Shown here: piece after piece, positions 7,361 through 14,727 of the stretch
Layout of the letters: each line of letters opens with the position of its first letter
Position numbering within the stretch: the stretch's first letter is position 1
NCBI RefSeq assembly: GCF_002561455.1
Contig: NZ_NTUP01000066.1
Span: 294,802-358,801, forward strand
Direction: 5' to 3'
Source of the DNA: Bacillus sp. AFS015802
GTDB taxonomy: Bacteria; Bacillota; Bacilli; Bacillales; Bacillaceae_B
DNA: 64,000 bases
Notes under the pieces: generated by a model
Seen by the model: only the letters and a program-made list of their open reading frames with translations
Databases searched by the model: none
Told to the model about the DNA's origin: nothing
Program-made: the position numbers and the translations under genes

Positions 7361-7447
7361 GAGTTTTTTCAGCACATCGACCATATCTTATTAAAGGATA
7401 AACCAACCCCCTCCCCGAATAGAAATAGGTAGAATGGAGGGAAGCTC

Positions 7448-8416
7448 ATGAATGGAAAGATTCAGGTGGAAAATCTCACCAAAACATTTAAAAAAGGAAA
7501 CGTGCAGGCGGTGAAAGGTGTATCGTTCCAAGTGGAAGAGGGCGAATTTTTCGCCTTTTTAGGACCGAATGGAGCAGGGAAATCGACGACGGTCCAGATA
7601 CTAACAACGCTGATTAATGCTTCTTCCGGGAAAGTGGAAGTCGCAGGGTATGATGTCATCAGTGAGCCTGAACATGTCCGCCGTCATATTGGCGTCGCCC
7701 TTCAGGAAACGGGGGTTGACCCTGACCTGACAGGACGTGAGATGGTGGAGCTCCAGGCGTATATATTCGGCTTCGGGAAGGAAGAAGGGAAGCGGCGCGC
7801 GGAGGAGCTCCTTGAGATCGTGGATCTGTCGGAAGCATCCGAACGGAGGATCGGCGGGTATTCCGGCGGGATGAGAAGAAGGCTGGATCTCGCCCTGACC
7901 CTCGTCAACGAACCGAATATTCTCTTTCTGGATGAACCGACGACGGGACTGGATCCATCCAGCCGGGCAGCGATCTGGAAAGAGCTCAGGAGGCTGAATA
8001 AAGAAAAGGGGACGACGATCTTTCTCACGACCCAATATCTGGAGGAAGCGGACTCCCTGGCAGACCGGATCGGCATCATCAATAAGGGCGAGATCGTGGC
8101 CATGGGGTCCCCGAAGGAATTGAAGGCAGAGATTGGTCAGGATCTCATCACCCTCACATTGAAAAATCGTGCCGAGATCGATCACAGTGTGGAACTGATC
8201 CGCACGCAATTGGAGGGTGTCGACGTCCTCGCTCAGCAGGATAAGATCCTGGTATATGTAGAAGAAGGGACCAGACAGCTTCTCGAGGTGGTCCGGATCC
8301 TCGATACAGAAGATATCGGCATCACGGATATTCAATTGTCATCCCCTACCCTGGATGATATCTTCCTGAAATTGACGACGGAGACGAAGGAAGGGGTGAA
8401 GAGCCGTGGGGAATAA
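7448..8416 (+). CDS. ABC exporter ATP-binding protein, DrrA-like
   Basis: A 322-aa cytoplasmic ATPase that powers export by the permease encoded next. Walker A is GPNGAGKST, the signature is YSGGMRRR, Walker B is LFLDEPTTGLD, and the switch region reads FLTTQYLEEADSLADR; the Tyr-Leu-Glu-Glu-Ala form is typical of the daunorubicin-resistance DrrA family. A C-terminal domain of about 90 residues follows the core. The ATG follows GGAGGG. It overlaps the permease gene by 11 nt. The transported drug or lipid cannot be read from sequence, and no regulator gene is adjacent. Confidence 0.92.
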   Translation: MNGKIQVENLTKTFKKGNVQAVKGVSFQVEEGEFFAFLGPNGAGKSTTVQILTTLINASSGKVEVAGYDVISEPEHVRRHIGVALQETGVDPDLTGREMVELQAYIFGFGKEEGKRRAEELLEIVDLSEASERRIGGYSGGMRRRLDLALTLVNEPNILFLDEPTTGLDPSSRAAIWKELRRLNKEKGTTIFLTTQYLEEADSLADRIGIINKGEIVAMGSPKELKAEIGQDLITLTLKNRAEIDHSVELIRTQLEGVDVLAQQDKILVYVEEGTRQLLEVVRILDTEDIGITDIQLSSPTLDDIFLKLTTETKEGVKSRGE

Positions 8417-9185
8417 TGTATTTAAGGATACGTGGCTCATGACGGTCCGAAATATCAAGACCACTCTCCGAAACCCGTTTTCATTCATACCTAACTTGAT
8501 CATTTCTGCTTTCTTCCTTCTCGTATACGAAGGAGGATTGAGTGGTATATCTCAATTGCCGACCTTTGAAGGGGCCGATTATCTGGCGTTTATCCTGCCC
8601 GTGTCCATCGTCTCTGCTGCCATCGGTGGAGCAGGGGGAGCAGGGCAAAGTATTGTGAAAGATATTGAGACCGGGTTTTTCTCGAGACTTCTTCTCACTC
8701 CGGCATCGCGCATGGCCATCGTCCTTGGCCCGATCATCGCAGGCATGCTGCAGCTTTTGGTCCAGACGCTCCTCATCATCGGAATGGCGTTTTTACTTGG
8801 CCTTGACGTTAAGACAGGTTTTGCCGGCGTATTATTTGTCCTGTTGATTGCCATCGGCTGGGGACTTGCGTTTGCCGGTTATTCCGTCGGGATCGCCCTC
8901 AGGACGAGAAACGCCCAGGCCGCCCAGGCGGGTACATTTATCTTCTTCCCGCTGATTTTTTTGAGTACGACATTTGTTCCCTATGAATTGATCGAAGCCC
9001 AGTGGTTGAAAATCGCCGCCACGATCAATCCGACCACCTATGTATTTGAAAGTATGCGTACTGCCCTTATCGACGGGTGGGTGTTCTGGGATCTGATGCA
9101 GGGCGTGATTGCGATTGTGATTGTCTGTGCCATCACCATTACGTTCGCTGCCGTTTCTGCCAAGGGTGCGGTTTCACGGAAATAG
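8406..9185 (+). CDS. ABC-2 type permease, DrrB-like
   Basis: A 259-aa membrane permease with six predicted helices and the ABC-2 family pattern, including GGAGGAGQSIVKDIETGFFSR before helix 2 (the DrrB motif) and the membrane-spanning FIFFPLIFLSTTFVP. It forms a half-exporter pair with the upstream ATPase. The start is GTG at 8406, inside the end of the ATPase gene, with AAGGGG just upstream. A strong terminator follows. Substrate unknown. Confidence 0.9.
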   Translation: MGNNVFKDTWLMTVRNIKTTLRNPFSFIPNLIISAFFLLVYEGGLSGISQLPTFEGADYLAFILPVSIVSAAIGGAGGAGQSIVKDIETGFFSRLLLTPASRMAIVLGPIIAGMLQLLVQTLLIIGMAFLLGLDVKTGFAGVLFVLLIAIGWGLAFAGYSVGIALRTRNAQAAQAGTFIFFPLIFLSTTFVPYELIEAQWLKIAATINPTTYVFESMRTALIDGWVFWDLMQGVIAIVIVCAITITFAAVSAKGAVSRK

Positions 9186-9191
9186 ATTGGT

Positions 9192-9232
9192 AAGAAGGAT
9201 TCTTCTCTAATTGGGGAAGAATTCTTCTTTCT
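9192..9232 (+). terminator. Terminator after the DrrAB-like pair
   Basis: 14-bp stem (9192-9205 with 9216-9229, one G-T pair), then a short T-rich tail. Confidence 0.8.
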
Positions 9233-9242
9233 ATCCAACCTC

Positions 9243-9410
9243 TTTTTGCACGCTAGTAAACATGGAGGAAGTATTTTTCCCTCGGAAATGTATGTGAGTG
9301 GCGTCATTAAGAATATATATGAATCTACAAATATTGATACGGGTTTTCCACCATATGAAGCGATTAAGGAAAGGTGTAAGCCAGCTTCTGAGTTTATGAG
9401 CGCTAGTTGA
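9243..9410 (+). pseudogene. Possible gene remnant
   Basis: One frame runs about 55 codons to a TGA at 9408 with protein-like composition (HGGSIFPSEMYVSGVIKNIY then ESTNIDTGFPPYE), but it has no ribosome site and no recognisable family. It may be the 3' end of a decayed gene, or chance. The rest of the gap up to 9520 shows nothing else. Confidence 0.2.
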
Positions 9411-9520
9411 TGGTTATCGCTTGTTGTAGAAAAAACTACAAGTACGTTTTCAAGTTTATAAAGTCAGCTTAGCGGGTAAGTGATAATAACAGAGCGATCA
9501 AAAGAGTATTCAAAAAAGGG

Positions 9521-9555
9521 TTGACATCTCTAACTGTAAATATTATTATTACAGT
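9521..9555 (+). promoter_or_regulatory. spx promoter with operator 1 (ACTGTAA-N9-TTACAGT)
   Basis: -35 TTGACA (9521-9526), 17-bp spacer, -10 TATTAT (9544-9549). The inverted repeat ACTGTAA (9533-9539) / TTACAGT (9549-9555) covers the spacer and -10. Identical arms recur before the next two genes. Confidence 0.75.
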
Positions 9556-9632
9556 GAACCCGAAAAAAGGGTAAATATTTTTATTGCAACTGTTACTTTT
9601 TTTATTACATTTAACAAGGAGTGTGTAAACAC

Positions 9633-10028
9633 ATGGTCAATCTATTTCTGACACCAAGCTGTACGTCCTGCCGCAAAGCGAGAGCGTGGCTTGAGGAACA
9701 TTCAATTCAATATGTGGAGCGTAACATGCTGACAGAACCGTTGACACCTGATGAAATCAAATCGATCCTTCGCCTGACGGAAAATGGGACAGAGGACATC
9801 ATTTCCAAACAATCAAAGGCGTACCAGGAGTTAAAGGTCGACATTGATTCGTTGCCGCTCCAAGATTTATATACATTGATTAAAGAAAATCCTCTGATTT
9901 TAAAAAGACCGATCATGCTGGATGAGAAAAGACTGCAGATTGGCTATAATGATGAAGAAATTCGCAGTTTTCTACCAAGAAAAATCCGTAATTTCGAATA
10001 CAATGAGCTGCAAAAATTGGCCAACTGA
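9633..10028 (+). CDS. spx: Spx-family redox-sensing transcription regulator
   Basis: At 131 aa it has exactly the usual Spx length. Spx binds the alpha subunit C-terminal domain of RNA polymerase and redirects transcription during disulfide stress. The N-terminal CxxC switch (Cys10, Cys13 in [10 protein letters not shown]), the conserved Gly of ENGTEDI and the RPI motif are all present, and the end [10 protein letters not shown] matches the family closely. GTG 9621 overlaps AAGGAG (9616-9621), so ATG 9633 is the start. The next gene encodes an Rrf2-family repressor and both share an operator, the arrangement described for spxA2-saiR in Bacillus anthracis. It is therefore probably a conditional Spx paralogue; whether another spx exists in this genome cannot be seen. 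Confidence 0.92.
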   Translation: MVNLFLTPSCTSCRKARAWLEEHSIQYVERNMLTEPLTPDEIKSILRLTENGTEDIISKQSKAYQELKVDIDSLPLQDLYTLIKENPLILKRPIMLDEKRLQIGYNDEEIRSFLPRKIRNFEYNELQKLAN

Positions 10029-10043
10029 TCATAAACCGGATTC

Positions 10044-10078
10044 TTGACAGTCTAAACTGTAAAAGTTACCATTACAGT
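10044..10078 (+). promoter_or_regulatory. rrf2 promoter with operator 2
   Basis: -35 TTGACA (10044-10049), 17-bp spacer, -10 TACCAT (10067-10072). Operator ACTGTAA (10056-10062), N9, TTACAGT (10072-10078) is identical in arms and spacing to operator 1. Confidence 0.75.
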
Positions 10079-10101
10079 AATATCCGTGAAGGAGGCAGGC
10101 C

Positions 10102-10518
10102 ATGAATAGCGACTTTACATTAGCCATCCACAGTTTGACGTACCTGGCCTTGCAGACGGACCGCATGTCGACAAGCGACGCGATTTCGGAAAGTGCAGGA
10201 GTCCATCCCGTTCGGATTCGCAAAGTCCTCAGTCTCTTGAAAAAGCAGGGATTCATCGCATCCAAAGAAGGCACAGGAGGCGGATTCATCTTTGCCAGGG
10301 AACTCAGTGACATCAATCTGTGGGATATTTATAAAATCACGTCAGAAGGTGCTCTGCAGCCAAAATGCACGGCTTCCAATGAAAAATGCCTCGTTGGTGC
10401 AAACATGAAAAATGTCTTATTTCAGATTTTCCTTGGGGCTGAAGAAAAGCTTGGGGATTACCTTAAGGACTACACCATCAAAGATATCATCGAGATGATC
10501 AATCAGGAGAAAGCGTAA
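10102..10518 (+). CDS. Rrf2-family repressor (SaiR-like)
   Basis: A 138-aa winged-helix regulator of the Rrf2 family. The N-terminal HTH covers residues about 24-45 (STSDAISESAGVHPVRIRKV) and the wing contains KEGTGGGFIFARE, the family signature GGxxLA in a modified form. Two cysteines, CTASNEKC, sit where other Rrf2 proteins hold cluster or redox cysteines, but a third family cysteine is missing. It begins 9 nt after AGGAGG. Because the same operator precedes spx, this gene and the next IDEAL gene, it most likely represses all three and itself. B. anthracis SaiR, which controls spxA2, is the nearest described case. Confidence 0.87.
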   Translation: MNSDFTLAIHSLTYLALQTDRMSTSDAISESAGVHPVRIRKVLSLLKKQGFIASKEGTGGGFIFARELSDINLWDIYKITSEGALQPKCTASNEKCLVGANMKNVLFQIFLGAEEKLGDYLKDYTIKDIIEMINQEKA

Positions 10519-10526
10519 AAGCTTTC

Positions 10527-10559
10527 TGGACATATAAATGTAACAAATTATATTACAGT
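10527..10559 (+). promoter_or_regulatory. IDEAL-gene promoter with operator 3
   Basis: -35 TGGACA (10527-10532), 16-bp spacer, -10 TATATT (10549-10554). Operator AATGTAA (10537-10543), N9, TTACAGT (10553-10559) differs from operators 1 and 2 at one base. Confidence 0.65.
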
Positions 10560-10576
10560 TGAAAGGGTGAAAAGAT

Positions 10577-10909
10577 ATGTCAAACGAACAAGCAATCCTG
10601 AAAGTAGGAGACTGGATCAAAGGAACATTGCTTACAGGTGAACTGATCATCGGCTATGTCGAGAACCTTGACAACCAGGGTAGCGCCGTGAAAGCGAAAA
10701 TCGTAACCAGTGATAACAAGACTATTGAAGGAAGAAGTCTTCCCCTATTAAATAGACAGGTCAATAAAATCCCGGATACACACGTGAAAAATAAAGAACA
10801 AATTCAATTCCTGATCGACCTGGCCCTTGAAACAGGGGATCAAGAGTGGTTCCTGGAGCTGACAGCTAAATTGAATGCTATGCGGGAACTTGCCGAGGGT
10901 GTTAAGTGA
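10577..10909 (+). CDS. IDEAL-domain protein in the Spx/Rrf2 module
   Basis: A 110-aa cytoplasmic protein. Residues 1-60 form a small beta-rich region (VGDWIKGTLLTGELIIGYVE, barrel-like). Residues 70-103 match the IDEAL domain, with LIDLALETGDQEWFLELTAKL fitting the pattern I-D-x-A-L, D, F-x-E-L-T. IDEAL domains occur in Bacillales proteins of mostly unknown function. Its own operator matches those of spx and rrf2, so it should be induced with Spx; a role as Spx partner or adaptor is speculation. A strong terminator closes the module. Confidence 0.75.
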   Translation: MSNEQAILKVGDWIKGTLLTGELIIGYVENLDNQGSAVKAKIVTSDNKTIEGRSLPLLNRQVNKIPDTHVKNKEQIQFLIDLALETGDQEWFLELTAKLNAMRELAEGVK

Positions 10910-10921
10910 ATATCTTGCATG

Positions 10922-10956
10922 AAAGCTGAAGAAGTGGTTTTCTTCAGCTTTTTTTT
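10922..10956 (+). terminator. Terminator closing the Spx module
   Basis: AAAGCTGAAGAA pairs with TTCTTCAGCTTT, loop of about 6 nt, then T-tract. Confidence 0.9.
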
Positions 10957-10996
10957 ATGAAAAAATACAAGGTGGCATGATCCGTGCCGGGACTGG

Positions 10997-11356
10997 CTAT
11001 CTCAGCCTGAAGAAAACCATCCCCGCTGCCCCCATCACAACCACGGTACAGACTGCAAATACACCTGCATGCAGGTAAGGCATAATGAGATCACCCAGAT
11101 CTCGAATTGGTTCGGGCGGGAATGAATAAATCCCAAAACAGGCAAATGCTAAATAGAACACTCCTGTACTGAAGGACACCAACATAATCTCTACTCCGCT
11201 CCATTTCCCCTTGAATCCACTGAACAGAAAAACAGCAGTGGTGATAAAGAGTGAGCAGGCAAACGATGGCCATAATCCAGCCACCATCCGAGCGGCCATA
11301 AAAGCAGATAATGAGAATAAACTGAACAACAATCCTCGAAGCAGATTCTTCATCAT
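10997..11356 (-). CDS. Small membrane protein, unknown function
   Basis: A 119-aa protein with four predicted transmembrane helices and a short loop YSFPPEPIRDLGDL between the third and fourth. The ATG at 11356 overlaps the stop of the upstream gene as ATGA and is preceded by GAAAGGGA, so the longer in-frame extension to 11431 is not used. It forms a two-gene unit with the DUF2651/YesK-like gene. I do not recognise a family. Confidence 0.7.
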   Translation of the reverse strand: MMKNLLRGLLFSLFSLSAFMAARMVAGLWPSFACSLFITTAVFLFSGFKGKWSGVEIMLVSFSTGVFYLAFACFGIYSFPPEPIRDLGDLIMPYLHAGVFAVCTVVVMGAAGMVFFRLR

Positions 11357-11592
11357 GTTCCCTTTCTTTCTTGAAAGATTTTCACGGCTGAGGACGAAAG
11401 AAATACCAAAAAGGTGTATACAAAAACCCATATCAGAAACGAATCATTGAATACAGTAAACGTGGCAAAAAGCGTCGCTAGAAAGACGATTAATGGTGGC
11501 ACGAAGATGTTTTTAAGAAGGTAATAACCTAAGATGCCAACGAGCAGCGAAAGGACCGGAAATCCAATTAAAATCATGAACACAATATCCAA
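11353..11592 (-). CDS. Small membrane protein, DUF2651/YesK-like
   Basis: A 79-aa protein with three hydrophobic helices (residues about 3-23, 28-46 and 50-70). The pattern TVFNDSFLIWVFVYTFL resembles small Bacillus membrane proteins of the DUF2651 or YesK-like families; I cannot separate the two by eye. First gene of a two-gene operon with translational overlap. Function unknown. Confidence 0.6.
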   Translation of the reverse strand: MDIVFMILIGFPVLSLLVGILGYYLLKNIFVPPLIVFLATLFATFTVFNDSFLIWVFVYTFLVFLSSSAVKIFQERKGT

Positions 11593-11774
11593 AGAGAGTC
11601 ACCAACCTTTTAGTGTAATTTTACACAAAAAGAATATTTTTATCAATTTTTTCTTTTGGACCATTTTAGCATAGATGCCCTGACTAACAACCCATGGATC
11701 TGTTTAAACCAAGCATAAAATGACAGGTACTTTACTATTAGGAAGGCTATGATGGAATCCTGGGAGGTTTTCAT

Positions 11775-12788
11775 ATGTCTGAATTTAATGTAAGGATCCT
11801 TCAAATAAGGGGGAGTTCCTTTCAAATCGGGTTACAAACTGGGGAACTGCTTAAAGACACCGCTATTCTAAACGTCCTGAATACCATCACGAAGCATGAC
11901 ATCGACTATCCAGGCATGAAATCGATCTATACCTCCTTTGCTCCGCACTTGATTGAAGAGCTGGAGGGCCTTGCTGAAGAATTAGGGATTTCATCCAGAA
12001 GAGCTGCTGCTTTGTTAAGTGGTTATGATGTGCCTAAGACAGAGGCAATGGGATGCTCAACGCTTCTAACAAGCGACTACTATGTAAGAAATTATGATTT
12101 TTCCCCTGATTTTTATGATGGGATCTTTAGCTGCGTTCAATCGGATACCGCATTTGCGTCCGCCGGTTACAATCTTCAAGTCCTGGGGAGGCATGATGGA
12201 GTAAATGAGAAGGGTCTGGCGATAGGATTACACTTCGTCAGCCACGAGGGGTACAGAATAGGAGTCTCACCTTGGGCGGCCATCCGGATGGTTCTGGATA
12301 CGTGCGCTACCGCTCAAGAAGCAGCTTCCATGCTGAAGGAAATCCCTCACTGTGCCTGTTATAATTTTTCCCTGGGAGATCGTGATGGACAGATGGCCGT
12401 AGTGGAGGCGAGTCCAGATCTGGTGACGGTCCGGTACGGTGAATACTTCCTCCCTTGTGTAAATCACTTTCAGGAAGATCAAATGGGGAGCAAGAATCGT
12501 CCATCCATCGAAGGCTCTCTCCAGAGGAATAAGCATCTGTTGAGCTTGAAGGAGAAGAATTGGTCCCATGATCAAATGTTCCACCATTTTAAGAGTGAGG
12601 AATCGCCTATGTTCTTTACTGATTATGAACACTTTTTCGGAACGCTTCACACCTTCTCTTATTCCTATCAGGATTCCAGAATCCTTACAGCCATTGCAGG
12701 TGGCGGGGACGTTCTTGATGTGAACTTTAAGGACTGGGTGAATGGAAAGGACATCCACGAGGAGACACTCAGTGGTTTTATAAAATGA
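11775..12788 (+). CDS. C45-type Ntn hydrolase / acyltransferase-like protein
   Basis: A 337-aa protein of the acyl-CoA:6-aminopenicillanate acyltransferase and choloylglycine hydrolase fold. Such enzymes mature by self-cleavage before an N-terminal nucleophile Cys; here the candidate is Cys in EAMGCSTLL (about residue 95), followed by the conserved RNYDF. NEKGLAIGLHFV and CYNFSLGDRDGQMAVVEASP fit the core. Bacterial relatives cleave or form amide bonds of acyl-amines. No signal peptide is seen, so it should act in the cytoplasm. It stands alone, with a terminator after it. Substrate unknown. Confidence 0.82.
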   Translation: MSEFNVRILQIRGSSFQIGLQTGELLKDTAILNVLNTITKHDIDYPGMKSIYTSFAPHLIEELEGLAEELGISSRRAAALLSGYDVPKTEAMGCSTLLTSDYYVRNYDFSPDFYDGIFSCVQSDTAFASAGYNLQVLGRHDGVNEKGLAIGLHFVSHEGYRIGVSPWAAIRMVLDTCATAQEAASMLKEIPHCACYNFSLGDRDGQMAVVEASPDLVTVRYGEYFLPCVNHFQEDQMGSKNRPSIEGSLQRNKHLLSLKEKNWSHDQMFHHFKSEESPMFFTDYEHFFGTLHTFSYSYQDSRILTAIAGGGDVLDVNFKDWVNGKDIHEETLSGFIK

Positions 12789-12793
12789 ATCAG

Positions 12794-12832
12794 AAAAGAT
12801 GATCCCAAATCAAACGGGATCATCTTTTTTTT
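12794..12832 (+). terminator. Terminator after the C45 gene
   Basis: AAAGATGATCCC pairs with GGGATCATCTTT, 9-nt loop, followed by T-tract. Confidence 0.92.
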
Positions 12833-12987
12833 CATTCAAAAGTCGTAGAATCCTTCTATCCAAATGGCGGAAGCTGTGAACGGAGAGGGTGGATATACTG
12901 TCATTATAACGACTATTTCATCAATTCAAATTATAGTGAAAATTTTCATCTGTTGGTATAAAATAGAATTTTGTGAGGGGGTTCAAC

Positions 12988-14727
12988 ATGAACTTATTAA
13001 AAACAACTTTAAACCATTTTAAACCCTATTGGAAAAAGCTCTTGGTGGCACTTGTGTTTTCGGTGATAGGCGGTCTATTTACCATCGTCCCTTCCATTCT
13101 CGTAAAGCGGTTGGTCGATGACGTCATTGTCGGAAGGGATTTGAATTTCTTAGTGTGGGTCGTAGCCGGGATTCTCGGTGCATACCTCGGAAAATCCCTG
13201 TTTGAAACGATGCAGGAATATGTACAGGTGAAGATCGGTCTTGATGTCATTACAGATATGCAAATCCGGGCGTTCCGGAAGCTTCACCGGACACCGATGT
13301 CGTTCTTCTCGAAGACACCGAGGGGGGATATGCTCTTCCGTCTGACCCATGATGTGGAGTCGATCCAGAACTTGAATAATACGGTCGTGCCCCGTATCCT
13401 GCAGCAGGTCGTGGGAGCGATTGCGGCTTTTTCGACGGTGTTTGTTCTATTCTGGCCGGCTGCCATCGTGATGTTCGCGGTGTTTGCCATTTATATCATC
13501 CCTTCCTTCACCTTGGGTAAAAAAATGAGGAAAATGAGCGCAGTCCAGCGGGAGATGAGTGCGGATATGTATCAGCACCTGCAGGAAAGCATTGAAAGTG
13601 TCCGATTGGTGAGGACTTATCAGACACAGGATATAGAAGTTGGCACTCAGGAGAAGAAGCTGAGTGATTGGAAGCAATTCTCGATCCGGGCAGCGCTGAT
13701 CGGAAAGGTGAACTGGCGCCTCGGGAATCTCTTTAATATCGCAGCACCGGGTGTGGTGATGCTAGTCGGTGGATGGGCAATCTGGGACGGAACCATCACA
13801 GTTGGTACCCTTGTTGCCTGCCTGAGCTTCATTCCCATCATGTTTTTGCCGGTGAGGTCCATGGCAGAACATGCCCTGACGATTCAGCAGGCGATTCCAG
13901 CCCTTCAGCGGATCTATGAATACTTCGATCTGCCTGAAGAACATGAGGAGGAGCTTCCTTCATTTGGTGGGGTAAAAGGGAAAATAGACTTAGAGAATCT
14001 ATGGTTTTCCTATCCCGGAAGTGATAAGCAGGTTCTGAAAGGAGTTTCCTTATCCCTGGATCAGGGTAATCACATCGGGATCGTCGGGACGAGCGGAGGA
14101 GGGAAGAGTACCCTTGTCCAGCTTTTACTCGGGTTGTATGAACCACAGCAAGGCTCTGTTTTGATTGATGATAAGAATCTATTTGAATACAACCGGAACA
14201 GCTTCCGTCAGCAGGTGGGGGTCGTCTCCCAGGAAACGTTCCTGTTAAATAGCACGCTGCGTCAGAATCTGCTGTACGGAAAACCTGATGCGACAACAGA
14301 GGAACTAAATCAAGCTGTTGAGGCAGCAGGATTGAAAGAGCTGATCGATTCCCTGGACGAGGGATACGAAACGATCGTCGGGGAGCGGGGCTTGAAGCTC
14401 TCGGGCGGTCAGCGGCAACGCGTCGCCCTTGCCCGTGCGATCCTGAGACAGCCGCCTGTATTGATCTTCGATGAAGCGACTTCCTCCCTGGACGGGGAAA
14501 CAGAAGAACGGGTGCAGGCTTCTTTAGAAAAGCTGATCCCCGGCCGAACAACCATCACCATCGCCCACCGTCTCGTAACGGTGAGAAATGCCGATGTGAT
14601 CATTCTCCTTGATGGAGGGGTTGTGGCTGAAAAAGGGACCCATGAAGAGCTGCTTCTCTTGCATGGCAAGTATTATGAATTATACAGAGCTCAATACAGC
14701 GAGCTTGAAAAGGAGATGATCGGATGA
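12988..14727 (+). CDS. Multidrug ABC exporter half-transporter 1
   Basis: A 579-aa type I ABC exporter subunit: six transmembrane helices (residues about 15-320) and an ATPase domain (about 335-575) with Walker A GTSGGGKST, Q-loop SQETF, signature LSGGQRQR, Walker B VLIFDEATSSLD and H-loop IAHRL. The catalytic Glu is intact. GTG 12973 lies before the GAGGGGG site, so ATG 12988 is used. The stop overlaps the start of a second half-transporter as ATGA, indicating a heterodimer like the B. subtilis BmrC/BmrD type. It probably exports drugs or lipids; no regulator or leader peptide is evident. Confidence 0.92.
   Translation: MNLLKTTLNHFKPYWKKLLVALVFSVIGGLFTIVPSILVKRLVDDVIVGRDLNFLVWVVAGILGAYLGKSLFETMQEYVQVKIGLDVITDMQIRAFRKLHRTPMSFFSKTPRGDMLFRLTHDVESIQNLNNTVVPRILQQVVGAIAAFSTVFVLFWPAAIVMFAVFAIYIIPSFTLGKKMRKMSAVQREMSADMYQHLQESIESVRLVRTYQTQDIEVGTQEKKLSDWKQFSIRAALIGKVNWRLGNLFNIAAPGVVMLVGGWAIWDGTITVGTLVACLSFIPIMFLPVRSMAEHALTIQQAIPALQRIYEYFDLPEEHEEELPSFGGVKGKIDLENLWFSYPGSDKQVLKGVSLSLDQGNHIGIVGTSGGGKSTLVQLLLGLYEPQQGSVLIDDKNLFEYNRNSFRQQVGVVSQETFLLNSTLRQNLLYGKPDATTEELNQAVEAAGLKELIDSLDEGYETIVGERGLKLSGGQRQRVALARAILRQPPVLIFDEATSSLDGETEERVQASLEKLIPGRTTITIAHRLVTVRNADVIILLDGGVVAEKGTHEELLLLHGKYYELYRAQYSELEKEMIG

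Noticed and set aside
7601-8335. Long open frame on the minus strand opposite the DrrA-like ATPase
   Set aside because: It is fully antisense to a gene with all ABC motifs, has no ribosome site and gives a composition unlike a folded protein.
12833-12987. Attenuating leader peptide before the ABC exporter, as known for bmrCD
   Set aside because: No small frame with ribosome site plus terminator/antiterminator pair could be found.
13838-14551. 237-codon minus-strand frame opposite the ABC exporter
   Set aside because: Shadow of the ATPase domain; Arg/Pro/Ser-rich translation and no start signals.
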